Origin: an uncultured Acidobacteriota bacterium
GTDB taxonomy: Bacteria > Acidobacteriota > UBA6911 > CAINFC01
Direction: 5' to 3'
Length of the DNA: 59,938 nucleotides
NCBI GenBank assembly: GCA_903847975.1
Contig: CAINFC010000016.1
Coordinates: forward strand, 1-59,938
Shown here: positions 34,351-42,761 of the stretch, piece after piece
Numbering within the stretch: the first letter of the stretch is position 1
How the letters are laid out: each line of letters begins with the position of its first letter
Notes under the pieces: generated by a model
What the model was told of the DNA's origin: nothing
Databases searched by the model: none
The model's input: the letters and a program-made list of their open reading frames with translations, nothing else
Translations under genes and position numbers: made by a program

Positions 34351-35718
34351 TTACTGCAGGATGGGGACAACCTGATCCTGAACCGGCCATGTGGTAATTG
34401 CCAGCTCACCGGAGAGAAGCAGGACGCTGACGGCACTGCGCACTCCGAAATCCGCGGCGTATATTCCCGGCTCCACGGAAAAAGCGGTATCGGACAACAG
34501 CGGCCTGGCATCGGGCAGGAGGAGGGCATCCAGATTGGCTCCCGGACCGAATAGGGTCCTGCCCAGTGAGAAACCCACAGGATGAGGGCAGGCATTCTCC
34601 ATTCCCTTGCGGGCCAGGAAACCGCCGGCTGCCTGTTGGGCCTCCTGCCCCGTCATGGTCCGTTTTTCCTTGACGGCTGCGCGGATGGCCTGCAGGACGG
34701 CATCCCGCGTGCCGGCGCAGACCGAAAACCTCTGCTCCACTTCCGGAGGTACCGAACGGCCCACAAAGCCAGTCCAGGCTGCCTTGGCATATACGGAGCC
34801 GGGTTCGTCCATCCTGGCGGCAACCTCCAGGACGATCACGTCCCCCGGCTGGATCAGAGTATTGTCGAGATAGGTTGGAGAAAAATAAGGCGTAGCCGTT
34901 GCCCTGCCGGTACTGACCAGGGGTATCGATTCGGTACGCAAGGCCACCCGGTCGATCTGCACCAGCAGAAATTTTTTAAGCTGCCCGACGGTGATTGGCT
35001 GGCTTGCCTCCACATGGCCTTTTATCTCGTTGAAGGCCAGCGGAATAAGCTCGCTCAGATGCCTTGCGGCTCTTCGGTGCTGTTCCGCCTGAACCGAGGA
35101 CAACCGGGCCAGAAAAAGCGGAGCCAGCTCGCTGGAAGAGACGATCTCAACGCCGGTTCCGTCCAGGGGCGCGGCAACCCAGGAATCATGCGGGTCATCC
35201 GCCGCCACCCTGTGAACGCCGGACAGGCTTTTTTTAAGCACCCGATCCCAATCCTGCCGGTTCAGGTAAAAACTCTCCAGTCCCGGCAATCCTTGCATCA
35301 GGCCGGCATCGATCGGGTGGACCAGCTTGAAGGGATTGCCAGCCGAGGGAATGTAATAAAGGAAGGGCTGCAAAAACTCGCGCTGCCCCTCCTGGGGAAC
35401 CGCCGATTTCGAAAAGGAATCCCGATCCACGAATAAAGGGAGCAATTCATAAACCCAGGTACGGCTGCGTCGGTTGTCCCACAGAATCCATCCGTCCAGA
35501 TTCCTCTGGTTCAGTGCTTCCTGCATGGCCGGCAGGACACTGCCCCGGAAGGACTGAAATCGCAGGACCGTTTCGTTTTCCGCGGCCCAGAGCCAGCGCC
35601 TTTGCATGGCTTCCCGAAAGGCCGAGACGCTGCCGTACTCGATCCGCAGGTAAAGGTACCCGGTGAGCAGGCCGGAGGCCGCCAGGATCAACCAGGCCCA
35701 TAGGAGTCCTCGCTTCAA
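34351..35718 (-). CDS. Membrane-anchored M24-fold protein lacking metal ligands
   Basis: 455 residues with an N-terminal transmembrane anchor (about 5-25). The N-terminal half resembles the creatinase/prolidase N-domain; the C-terminal half follows the M24 pita-bread order (TPYFSPTYLDNTLIQPGDVI, CPHPVGFSLGRTLFGPG, AFSVEPGIYAADFGVRSAVS). The five metal ligands are largely lost: the first Asp is Glu in IVLEVAARMD, the second Asp position reads YAKAAWTGF, the last Glu lies in RSAVS, and only the Glu of SVEPG and perhaps one His remain. A non-catalytic or altered enzyme is likely. It lies 9 bases after the Nudix gene, so co-transcribed. Confidence 0.75.
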   Translation of the reverse strand: MKRGLLWAWLILAASGLLTGYLYLRIEYGSVSAFREAMQRRWLWAAENETVLRFQSFRGSVLPAMQEALNQRNLDGWILWDNRRSRTWVYELLPLFVDRDSFSKSAVPQEGQREFLQPFLYYIPSAGNPFKLVHPIDAGLMQGLPGLESFYLNRQDWDRVLKKSLSGVHRVAADDPHDSWVAAPLDGTGVEIVSSSELAPLFLARLSSVQAEQHRRAARHLSELIPLAFNEIKGHVEASQPITVGQLKKFLLVQIDRVALRTESIPLVSTGRATATPYFSPTYLDNTLIQPGDVIVLEVAARMDEPGSVYAKAAWTGFVGRSVPPEVEQRFSVCAGTRDAVLQAIRAAVKEKRTMTGQEAQQAAGGFLARKGMENACPHPVGFSLGRTLFGPGANLDALLLPDARPLLSDTAFSVEPGIYAADFGVRSAVSVLLLSGELAITTWPVQDQVVPILQ

Positions 35719-35727
35719 GGGTACCCT

Positions 35728-36264
35728 CTAAAAGACGGCATAGGCCCGGGCCCAGAGAATGCCCAGAATCGTTTTGGCGTCCTGGATCTCGCCGCGGCGC
35801 ACCAGATCCAGGGATTCTTCCAGCGTGTAGCTCTCCACCGTGATCATCTCATCATGTTCCGGCTTTATCGAGCCCGGCCTCAGCCCTTCGGCCAGGTACA
35901 AATGCAGAAGCTCCGTGCAAAACCCCGGGGAGCTGTAAAAGGAGGAAAGGTGCGTCCACCGCTCGGCCACATAGCCGGTTTCCTCCTCCAGTTCCCGCCG
36001 GACCGCCTCGGCGGGATCCTCTCCCCCATCCAGCTTGCCCGCAGGCAGCTCCAGGAGCTGCCGGTCCAACGGATAGCGGGGTTGCCGGACGAACAGAATT
36101 TTCCCTTCGGGGCTTCGGGCCAGAGCAACGGCCCCCCCGGGGTGGTGGACCACTTCGCGAAGAGTCCGAAATCCGCTCTCCATTTCCACCTGATCCACTC
36201 CAACGCGAATGATCCTGCCGGAATAAACTTCCCGGCGGTCCAACAGTTGACGTATCCCCTGCAT
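35728..36264 (-). CDS. Nudix hydrolase, ADP-ribose pyrophosphatase type
   Basis: 178 residues. The full Nudix box GKLDGGEDPAEAVRRELEEE followed by TGY fits G-x5-E-x7-REUxEExGU, with all Mg ligands. Flanking features (GGAVALARSPEGKILFVRQP, a Pro 15-16 residues after the box in YSSPGFCTELLHLYLAEGL) match the NudF/ADP-ribose group, which cleaves ADP-ribose to AMP and ribose 5-phosphate. Cytoplasmic. It is first in a two-gene operon with the M24-like protein and divergent from rdgB, another nucleotide-pool sanitiser. Confidence 0.9.
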   Translation of the reverse strand: MQGIRQLLDRREVYSGRIIRVGVDQVEMESGFRTLREVVHHPGGAVALARSPEGKILFVRQPRYPLDRQLLELPAGKLDGGEDPAEAVRRELEEETGYVAERWTHLSSFYSSPGFCTELLHLYLAEGLRPGSIKPEHDEMITVESYTLEESLDLVRRGEIQDAKTILGILWARAYAVF

Positions 36265-36409
36265 GGCTTGACTCTCCCGACTTTATAGTACGGTTGTTTT
36301 CCGCGGATGGGTTTCTTTTCCCCTATCCAGCCTAAAACTACTTTATGAAATCGGTTAAATCAAGGGATAATGTCGTCTTTCTCAAGACCGTTGGCAGAGG
36401 AAGCAGCCT

Positions 36410-37066
36410 ATGAAAAGAATAGAATCACCCGTCCTGCTGGTGGCCACAAAAAACCGTGGCAAGGTAAAGGAGATTCTGGCCTATCTGGCCGGACTGCCCT
36501 TTGCGGTGAAAGCGCTCGATGACCTTGCACCGCTGCCCGATTGCGAGGAGGATGGGCAAACCTTCCTGGAAAACTCCCGGAAAAAGTGCGCCTTCTATTA
36601 TCAGCGCACGGGGCTCCCCACTCTGGCGGATGACTCCGGCCTGTGCGTCGATGCCCTGCAGGGTCTGCCCGGAGTCTTTTCCGCCCGGTATGCCGGACCG
36701 GATGCCTCGGATCGGGAAAGGATCGAAAAGCTGCTGGCGGAAATGGCCGATGTTCCCGACCCCCGGCGCACTGCCTCTTTCGTCTGTGCTCTGACGTTTC
36801 AGTGGGGAAAGGAGCAGGTTTTCAGCTGCCAGAAGCAGGCCAGCGGCTATATTCTGCGCGAGCCCCGGGGGCAGAAAGGATTTGGATACGATCCGATATT
36901 TCTCTACCCGGAGGCGCACGCCTCCTTTGCCGAGCTGGCCCCGGAATTGAAAAACAGGGTCAGCCATCGGGGGCAGGCGCTGGCCTGTTTTCGGCAATTT
37001 CTGATGGAAATGACCTCCGGCACGGCCGAGAGCCTGGAAAACAGCCGGGACTTGGGGCACAATTAA
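36410..37066 (+). CDS. rdgB: RdgB/HAM1 dITP/XTP pyrophosphatase
   Basis: 218 residues. Family motifs run in order: LLVATKNRGKVKEILAYL, TFLENSRKKCAFYY, TLADDSGLCVDALQGLPGVF followed by SARYAG, GFGYDPIFLY, and RVSHRGQALACFRQF. It hydrolyses non-canonical purine triphosphates (dITP, XTP) to monophosphates, preventing their incorporation. Length is normal with a short extra C-terminal tail. The tRNA-Pro gene starts 6 bases after its stop. Confidence 0.94.
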   Translation: MKRIESPVLLVATKNRGKVKEILAYLAGLPFAVKALDDLAPLPDCEEDGQTFLENSRKKCAFYYQRTGLPTLADDSGLCVDALQGLPGVFSARYAGPDASDRERIEKLLAEMADVPDPRRTASFVCALTFQWGKEQVFSCQKQASGYILREPRGQKGFGYDPIFLYPEAHASFAELAPELKNRVSHRGQALACFRQFLMEMTSGTAESLENSRDLGHN

Positions 37067-37072
37067 TGCCGT

Positions 37073-37150
37073 CGGGGCGTAGCGCAGCCCGGTCAGCGCG
37101 CCTGCCTTGGGCGCAGGAGGCCGGCGGTTCAAATCCGCCCGCCCCGACCA
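37073..37150 (+). tRNA. tRNA-Pro (anticodon UGG)
   Basis: A complete cloverleaf: acceptor CGGGGCG (37073-37079) pairs with CGCCCCG (37140-37146); anticodon stem CCTGC/GCAGG encloses loop CTTGGGC with anticodon TGG; T-arm GGCGG-TTCAAAT-CCGCC. Discriminator A and an encoded CCA end the gene. TRNA genes are frequent integration sites, but no integrase or duplicated 3' end is seen next to it. Confidence 0.95.
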
Positions 37151-37168
37151 TTTAAACCATCCCTGGAA

Positions 37169-38227
37169 TCAGCAGATCCGGGGAAGCTGTTCCCCGCTGA
37201 GCATATCCAGGATCCGCTCGACCCCTATGGTATTGCGTAGGATTACCCGGGGGGAGGGATGCCCGGCGTTTTCCTCGCAGACCTCCCCGATCCATGCCGC
37301 ACCGGAGGTGCCGGGATTTGCCCGGAGAACCGAAAGAGCCCGGTCCGCTTCTTCCGGAGGCAGAAAAGCCACGAACCGGCCTTCGCAGGCCACGTAGAAA
37401 GGATCATACCCCAGAATTTCACAAGCCGACCGCACCTCTTCGCTGACCGGAACGGCCGGTTCCCGGATGCGCAGGGACAGGCCGGAAGCCTGGGCGATTT
37501 CGTTCAGGGCGCTCGATAATCCCCCGCGGGTGAGATCCCGAAGGCAGTGCGCCTGAATGCCGGCCGAAAGAAGCGATGACACCGGGCCCCAAAGGGCGGA
37601 GACATCGCTCTCGAGGTCGGTTTCAAACATCAGCCCGGTGCGGACCGACAGGACAGCCATGCCGTGACGCCCGATATCTCCGCTGACCAGAATGCGGTCT
37701 CCGGGCCGGACCTGCCGGGGATTCCAGACCTGGCCGTGCTCCCGGAGCCCGATGCCGGAGGTGTTGATATAGATGCCGTCGCCCTTGCCGCGGTCTACGA
37801 CCTTGGTGTCGCCGGTGACAACGGAGATCCCACAGGAAGCCAGGGCGCGCTTCATGGTGTCCAGGATGCGGGCCAGGTCCCGGATGGGAAACCCCTCCTC
37901 CAGGATGAAGCCCGCGCTGAGGCAGATGGGACGGGCCCCGCACATCGCCAGATCGTTGACCGTGCCGTAAACCGCCAGGGAACCGATGTCCCCTCCCGGA
38001 AAAAAGGGAGGGCGGACCACATAGGAATCGGTAGTAAAGGCCAGGCGGGCCTGAGCGAGGTCCAGCAAGGCTCCGTCATGTGCCGCAGCTTCCCCGGAAG
38101 GGCTCAGGCAGGGGAGAAAAAAATCGCGAATCAGCTGCTGCATCAGGCGGCCTCCGCCGCCATGGGCCATCTGGATCGATTCGCCCGGCGGCTCGGGCAG
38201 CGGACATTGGAAGGAAAAATCGGGCAT
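37169..38227 (-). CDS. hypE: Hydrogenase maturation protein HypE
   Basis: 352 residues. It has the HypE N-terminus (CPLPEPPGE, then MAHGGGGRLMQQLIRDFFLP), the AIRS/PurM ATP-binding fold (TTDSYVVRPPFFPGGDIGSL, VVTGDTKVVDRGKGDGIYIN, DLTRGGLSSALNEIA) and the essential terminal Cys in LPRIC. HypE receives a carbamoyl group from HypF on that Cys and dehydrates it to thiocyanate, the source of the CN ligands of [NiFe] hydrogenase. No other hyp or hydrogenase genes are in the window. A hairpin with T5 directly before its start leaves little room for a ribosome site. Confidence 0.94.
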   Translation of the reverse strand: MPDFSFQCPLPEPPGESIQMAHGGGGRLMQQLIRDFFLPCLSPSGEAAAHDGALLDLAQARLAFTTDSYVVRPPFFPGGDIGSLAVYGTVNDLAMCGARPICLSAGFILEEGFPIRDLARILDTMKRALASCGISVVTGDTKVVDRGKGDGIYINTSGIGLREHGQVWNPRQVRPGDRILVSGDIGRHGMAVLSVRTGLMFETDLESDVSALWGPVSSLLSAGIQAHCLRDLTRGGLSSALNEIAQASGLSLRIREPAVPVSEEVRSACEILGYDPFYVACEGRFVAFLPPEEADRALSVLRANPGTSGAAWIGEVCEENAGHPSPRVILRNTIGVERILDMLSGEQLPRIC

Positions 38228-38230
38228 GGC

Positions 38231-38254
38231 AAAAAGGTGGCGCCCTGCAGCGCC
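38231..38254 (-). terminator. Possible terminator between the hybrid kinase and hypE
   Basis: GGCGC/GCGCC (38239-38243 and 38250-38254) form a short stem followed on the minus strand by ACC and T5 (38235-38231). It follows the kinase stop and ends 4 bases before the hypE ATG, so it could also limit hypE translation. Confidence 0.4.
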
Positions 38255-38266
38255 GGAAAAAAATCC

Positions 38267-40774
38267 CTAGAAAGTGAGCCTGGCCCAGGGCAGGATCTGG
38301 TTTTTTAGCTGGTTCAGCTCCAGTTCCAGGCTGGCCAGCATCTCCTCCAGGCTCTTTTCATCGAGCTTGTCCGCAAAACGCTCCATCCGCCGGGCGGCAT
38401 CCAGGGCGCTTGATTCTCCGAACTTTTTCAGCAGCCGGGAAAGCTTTTCCGAACGGGCCACAATGCTCTTGCTATCCCCCAGGCGCACGTCTTTGTTCAG
38501 ATCCAGGAGAAACTGCGGGTATTCGCGTAGAAACACCTGGATCATTTCCGCCAGAAGCTCCGAATTTCCGCCGTTTTCCGCCAGAGCCGCACTGAAATCC
38601 AGTCCGGTGGACTGCACGCCGTCCTCAGGGGACCAGGCGGTGCCCTCCGCATGAGCGCAGAACAGATATTCGACCGCTTCGATGAAATATTCGAAGGGGA
38701 TAGGCTGCACCACCATGGCGTCAATCATCGACATGGTTTCCGGGGGCAGCGGCTCCGAGGACTGGCTGTCCTGAATGCCAATGACCGGGAATGGCCTGTT
38801 CCCCACGCGCGTACTCCGGAAGTTCCGGTAGCTGGTTTGATATTCCTCGGAAATAACCAGAGTAATGTCGATCATTAAAAAGTCGAACCACTGGCTGTTC
38901 AACTTTTCCGTCATTTCTTCCACGCTGCCGGCGGTATTGACCAGAAAACCCCATTTTTCCAGGCGGCGCTGGTTGATCAGTCGCTGCAGCCGGTCCTGCT
39001 GCACCAGGAGCAGGGGCCCGCGGGTGCTCTGCAGCATGACCTCCAGCAGGCGGCTGCGCCGAATGGGCTTGGTTAGACGAAAGACCCGGTCCTTGATGGC
39101 ATCCTGAACATGCTGCAGTCCGCGGCCGCTGGGCACATCCAGAAGGATGACCTTGGCGACGGGAAAATCGATAGACTCCATCGAACTCCAGAGCTCCTGG
39201 ATGCCCTGCTTCTGAAAAGCCTGGAGATCGACCACCATCACGTGGTAGAAGCCCTCCTTCTTCCTGCTGGCCATGGCCGGGAGAACCTGCTCCCAGTCGC
39301 CGGCTCCATCGCTGGGCATACCCCATGCCGCCAGCTGCCGCTGCAGAGCCTGGCGGTGCCCCTGGCTGGGAATCAGCATGAAGACCCGCTTGCCGGAAAG
39401 CAGCGGATGGGCCGCCAGGCTGTTGAATGCTGCCTTCTCTCCGCCCGGCAGAGTGAAAGGAAGAGTGACATGAAAATGGCTTCCCCCTCCGGAAGTGCTG
39501 TCGAAGGAGAAGGTCCCACCGATGGAATTGACCAGCTTTCGGCAGACGGTCAGACCCAGCCCGAGCCCCTGGTATTTGCGCGTCAAGGTATTGTCCAGCT
39601 GGGAAAAGGGCTGAAAAAGCTTATCGTAATCCTCCTCCGGAATGCCGATTCCGGAGTCGTGCACCGAAAAGCGCAGGAAATAGCCTTGCTTTCCTGAAAA
39701 GACCATGGCCTGATCCAGCGGCATCATCGGGGCGGACGGCTCGGCTTCGGTCACCTCCACGAAGACTTCACCCTTTTCCGTAAACTTGATGGCATTGCCG
39801 ATCAGCTTGATCAGAATCCGGCAGATCATCCCGGGATCGCCAAGCAGCACCGCAGGAATGGTCGGATCCACAAAGCTGTAGAAATCGATCCCTTTCTGGA
39901 AGGCGGAAGGGGCAAACATGGCCACCACTTCTTCGATCAACCGGAAAGGAGTCCATTCCACTTCCTGGGTGCTGTAACCGTTCGATTCCATTTTGGAAAA
40001 TTCGAGGATATCGTCCAGGATGCGCATCAGGCCGCGAGCCGAGGTCTGGATGGTCTCCAGCTGCTCCCGCTGTTCCGGCTGCAGGGGGGTATCCAGCAGC
40101 AACTCGGTCATTCCCAGGACCCCGTTCATAGGGGTGCGGATTTCATGGCCGATGTTGGAAAGGAACTCGTACTTGGCACGGTTTCCTGCTTCGGCTTTTT
40201 CCAGGGCGGTCCGCAGCTCTTCCTTCTGGTTCCGGACCGCTTCCTCCAGCTCCTCTTTCCTCTGCTTCAAACCGGATAGCCAGGAGGAGGACTCCAGCGC
40301 ATAGGCAGTGTGGGCCAACAGGACGGAGATCAGCCCTACTTTCGCCCAAACCGCCTCGGAGGCTTCCTCTTGGAGGCTTCCCAGAAACATGCCCACCAGT
40401 CCTGCCTGGGTGGCCGCCGGGTGCAGCAGCACTTTTTCCTCGGGGCGAAAAGAGGCCACCATCTGCGGGCTTCCCTCGCGCAGCACGGTTCCGAATACGC
40501 CCTGGTCCACCTGATAGGCCATTTCTTTCTTAGCCCAGTCAAAATCCTCCGCGGGGAAGCAGCCGGCCAGAAAAAAATCCTTTTCTTCCTTGTGGACCAG
40601 GAAAAAAGCCATGGCCGTGAATCCGAACCATTTCTGCAGCGGGGCATGGAGCGCCAGCAGGATCCTTCCCGGCTGGCCTTCCGTTTCATGGGGATTGCTT
40701 TGGGCCATCCAGAATGCCGCCTCGTCAAGCAGCACAGATAGCGGCTCGGCTGTCTTCTTGTTTCTTTTCGCCAT
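38267..40774 (-). CDS. Hybrid histidine kinase with degenerate receivers and HPt
   Basis: 835 residues. An N-terminal GAF-like sensor (about 20-170) and coiled coil lead to an intact kinase core: HisKA with [19 protein letters not shown], HATPase with [21 protein letters not shown] and GLGLGLTV. Two receiver-like domains follow (about 455-580 and 590-710), but the acidic pocket is lost (MLIPSQGH and LVQQDRLQ instead of the Asp pair). The C-terminal HPt-like bundle reads [17 protein letters not shown] where AHxLKG is expected, so the phospho-His is missing. It may signal without an internal relay. It follows the HDOD gene by 8 bases. Confidence 0.88.
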   Translation of the reverse strand: MAKRNKKTAEPLSVLLDEAAFWMAQSNPHETEGQPGRILLALHAPLQKWFGFTAMAFFLVHKEEKDFFLAGCFPAEDFDWAKKEMAYQVDQGVFGTVLREGSPQMVASFRPEEKVLLHPAATQAGLVGMFLGSLQEEASEAVWAKVGLISVLLAHTAYALESSSWLSGLKQRKEELEEAVRNQKEELRTALEKAEAGNRAKYEFLSNIGHEIRTPMNGVLGMTELLLDTPLQPEQREQLETIQTSARGLMRILDDILEFSKMESNGYSTQEVEWTPFRLIEEVVAMFAPSAFQKGIDFYSFVDPTIPAVLLGDPGMICRILIKLIGNAIKFTEKGEVFVEVTEAEPSAPMMPLDQAMVFSGKQGYFLRFSVHDSGIGIPEEDYDKLFQPFSQLDNTLTRKYQGLGLGLTVCRKLVNSIGGTFSFDSTSGGGSHFHVTLPFTLPGGEKAAFNSLAAHPLLSGKRVFMLIPSQGHRQALQRQLAAWGMPSDGAGDWEQVLPAMASRKKEGFYHVMVVDLQAFQKQGIQELWSSMESIDFPVAKVILLDVPSGRGLQHVQDAIKDRVFRLTKPIRRSRLLEVMLQSTRGPLLLVQQDRLQRLINQRRLEKWGFLVNTAGSVEEMTEKLNSQWFDFLMIDITLVISEEYQTSYRNFRSTRVGNRPFPVIGIQDSQSSEPLPPETMSMIDAMVVQPIPFEYFIEAVEYLFCAHAEGTAWSPEDGVQSTGLDFSAALAENGGNSELLAEMIQVFLREYPQFLLDLNKDVRLGDSKSIVARSEKLSRLLKKFGESSALDAARRMERFADKLDEKSLEEMLASLELELNQLKNQILPWARLTF

Positions 40775-40782
40775 AACCTGAA

Positions 40783-41622
40783 TTACTGAAAAATGGTTTC
40801 TACCAGGTCGTCATATTGCAGGGCAACCTGTGCCATGATCGGCCGGAGGTCTTCCCGGCTGAATTCGTTACACTTCCAGGCAATATCCTCTATAGCCGGG
40901 ACAAACCGCTCCCCGCTGTTGCCGAGTTGCATGGCGTGCACCAGAATGTCGGCCAGGTGAATCAGGGAAGACTCGTGCAAACCTCTCTGCGCCTTATTGG
41001 GATCATGGTGACAGGAAACCATTTCCACCAGGTTGTTGGGTATTTTCCATCGCTCCAGCAGCAGGCCGCCCACTTCCGCATGGTCAAATCCGAGTATTTC
41101 CTTTTCGGTTTCGAATAAATGCTTGCCCTCCCTGCGGCTCTTTTCCAGAATGAGGCGGGCTTCCTCCCCGCAGGTCTGAAAAATGACCAGCCGGCCGATA
41201 TCGTGAAGCACCCCCGCCAGGAAGAACCTCTCCAGGGCGTGCTCCTGATGGAAAGCCCCCATCGTTTTCGCTGCCACGCCACAGGCAATGGAGTGGCACC
41301 AGAAATGTTCCATATGCACCAGGTCGGCAGGAATATTCTTGAAAATGGTGAGCACCGAGGTGGCCAGCGCCAGATCCCGCAGCTGCTCGGTGCCGATCAC
41401 CGTGGCGGCCACGGCAATATTGTCGATCCGCGCCGGGTATTGGTATAAAGCGCTGTTGGCAATATGCAGCAGCCGCGCGGAAAGACCCGCATCTTCGCTG
41501 ATAATCCTGGCAATCTGGTTGACCGAACTCAGAGGGTTGTTGACTGCCTCGTTGAGCCGGATAAAAACGGCGGGAAGGGAGGCAAGCGTAGAGGATTTCT
41601 TGGCAAGATCGATGGCTTTCAT
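40783..41622 (-). CDS. HDOD-domain signalling protein
   Basis: About 279 residues from the ATG at 41622, whose ATGA overlaps the stop of the upstream gene; an ATG two codons earlier is also possible. HDOD features: [59 protein letters not shown], and a pseudo or true HD pair in [12 protein letters not shown] with [21 protein letters not shown] proteins regulate motility, biofilm and c-di-GMP pathways, usually without proven phosphodiesterase activity. In this three-gene unit it would link the small upstream protein and the hybrid kinase. Confidence 0.9.
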   Translation of the reverse strand: MKAIDLAKKSSTLASLPAVFIRLNEAVNNPLSSVNQIARIISEDAGLSARLLHIANSALYQYPARIDNIAVAATVIGTEQLRDLALATSVLTIFKNIPADLVHMEHFWCHSIACGVAAKTMGAFHQEHALERFFLAGVLHDIGRLVIFQTCGEEARLILEKSRREGKHLFETEKEILGFDHAEVGGLLLERWKIPNNLVEMVSCHHDPNKAQRGLHESSLIHLADILVHAMQLGNSGERFVPAIEDIAWKCNEFSREDLRPIMAQVALQYDDLVETIFQ

Positions 41623-41972
41623 TTGCATAAGGGAGTCCCGGTCCTTTTTACCTTTCTCTTTGCGCGAAACCAAACGGACTGCCGGAAAAGCTCCTCCATG
41701 GCCGGATATTCCAGATTGGCTTTTTCAAACAGGGGCGTCAACTCCTCCTGGCAAACCTTCATGGTTTCCGGATCCAGCTTTTCCTCCAGGGGATCGTCGG
41801 CGGGGCGGGGCTCCACAATGTTCACCTCGATAATGCCCCAGGTTTTCAGGAGCCGCAAATGCTTTTCCGCCAGCTCCGATCCCTGGGCAATGAGCGTGTT
41901 CCCGTAGACGTCCACCACCGGAGACGCCAACTTCAATCCTACTTGCAAATTCTGTACCGAAACCTTACCCAT
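41619..41972 (-). CDS. Small protein resembling the N-terminal domain of HD-GYP/HDOD proteins
   Basis: 117 residues. The first 55 (VSVQNLQVGLKLASPVVDVY, LIAQGSELAEKHLRLLKTWG) resemble the beta-rich domain found before HD-GYP phosphodiesterase domains, with the G-x-x-L-x-x-x-V-x-D...G-x-x-L pattern. The rest is charged and helical with no HD motif. It is translationally coupled to the HDOD gene (ATGA), so the pair may be a split form of one larger protein. No signal peptide. Confidence 0.75.
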   Translation of the reverse strand: MGKVSVQNLQVGLKLASPVVDVYGNTLIAQGSELAEKHLRLLKTWGIIEVNIVEPRPADDPLEEKLDPETMKVCQEELTPLFEKANLEYPAMEELFRQSVWFRAKRKVKRTGTPLCK

Positions 41973-42081
41973 CGAACCTCCCGGATATTGCCGCTGCGGA
42001 AATCTGCTTTGATTTCCGGGTCGGACTATTCGGAATCAGGCCTGCGGACCTTGGCCATCGACTCTTTTGCCGGCGCGCAAT

Positions 42082-42669
42082 CTATTTTTTGCTCTTGCGA
42101 TACAGGTCGGCGTAGATGCGACGCAAGGGCGTCAGGCAATAATTCTCCACACCCGTCTTCAGCTGAGTCGAATCTCCTAATAAAGCGGAAACCTTCTGCG
42201 CATCGACCTGGAAGCAGATGCGAACGATATCCGCCTTCCCTTCGGAACGGGTCACCGAGAAGGCGTTGTGCATATCGGAGGAAAGCAGGAAAATTTCGGC
42301 GTAATGAGGACCATCTGCTTTCTTCGCGGTGGCCTGATAGTGTTTTTGCAGCCGATCCAGAAACTCTTCGTAATCGATGGACTTGACTTTGTTGTTGACG
42401 CTGACCTCAATGCTGTTGCCTTTTTCTTCTTCGACAACTTTCAGGCCGTAGGTGCACTGCAGATCGTCCTTGGCGAATTTGATCCGGTGACCGAGTTCGT
42501 CATGGAAAATCTTTAATTCCGGCTCAAACTCATCTACCTCGTTGATGTTTTCGGTGTGGTAGTAACCGGAAATGTTTCGATACCAGTCATCGATCATTTC
42601 GGTCAGAGCTTTGTCCAGAAGTTTAAATATGCGAGCAGGAGTAAATGGCGATTTGGAAAGATCTTTCAT
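42082..42669 (-). CDS. Unrecognised conserved-looking soluble protein
   Basis: 195 residues, acidic N-terminal helical part (ARIFKLLDKALTEMIDDWYR) and a mixed alpha/beta part with regular strands (CTYGLKVVEEEKGNSIEVSV, DIVRICFQVDAQKVSALLGD). Ends in a Lys-rich tail. No signal peptide, membrane helix or catalytic motif that I recognise. It stands alone on the minus strand, 109 bases upstream of the HDOD unit, and could be its first gene. Confidence 0.7.
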   Translation of the reverse strand: MKDLSKSPFTPARIFKLLDKALTEMIDDWYRNISGYYHTENINEVDEFEPELKIFHDELGHRIKFAKDDLQCTYGLKVVEEEKGNSIEVSVNNKVKSIDYEEFLDRLQKHYQATAKKADGPHYAEIFLLSSDMHNAFSVTRSEGKADIVRICFQVDAQKVSALLGDSTQLKTGVENYCLTPLRRIYADLYRKSKK

Positions 42670-42761
42670 AATAGTCTAAATATATCACAAGTGGATCCCG
42701 CGGAATGAAAATTGCGAGCTGTCAAGACCGGCGGGCTTCCTGGCGGTCGGACCAAATCAAT

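Noticed and set aside
37073-37150. tRNA-Pro as the attachment site of an island
   Set aside because: No integrase next to it and no second copy of its 3' end noticed; flanking genes are ordinary housekeeping genes.
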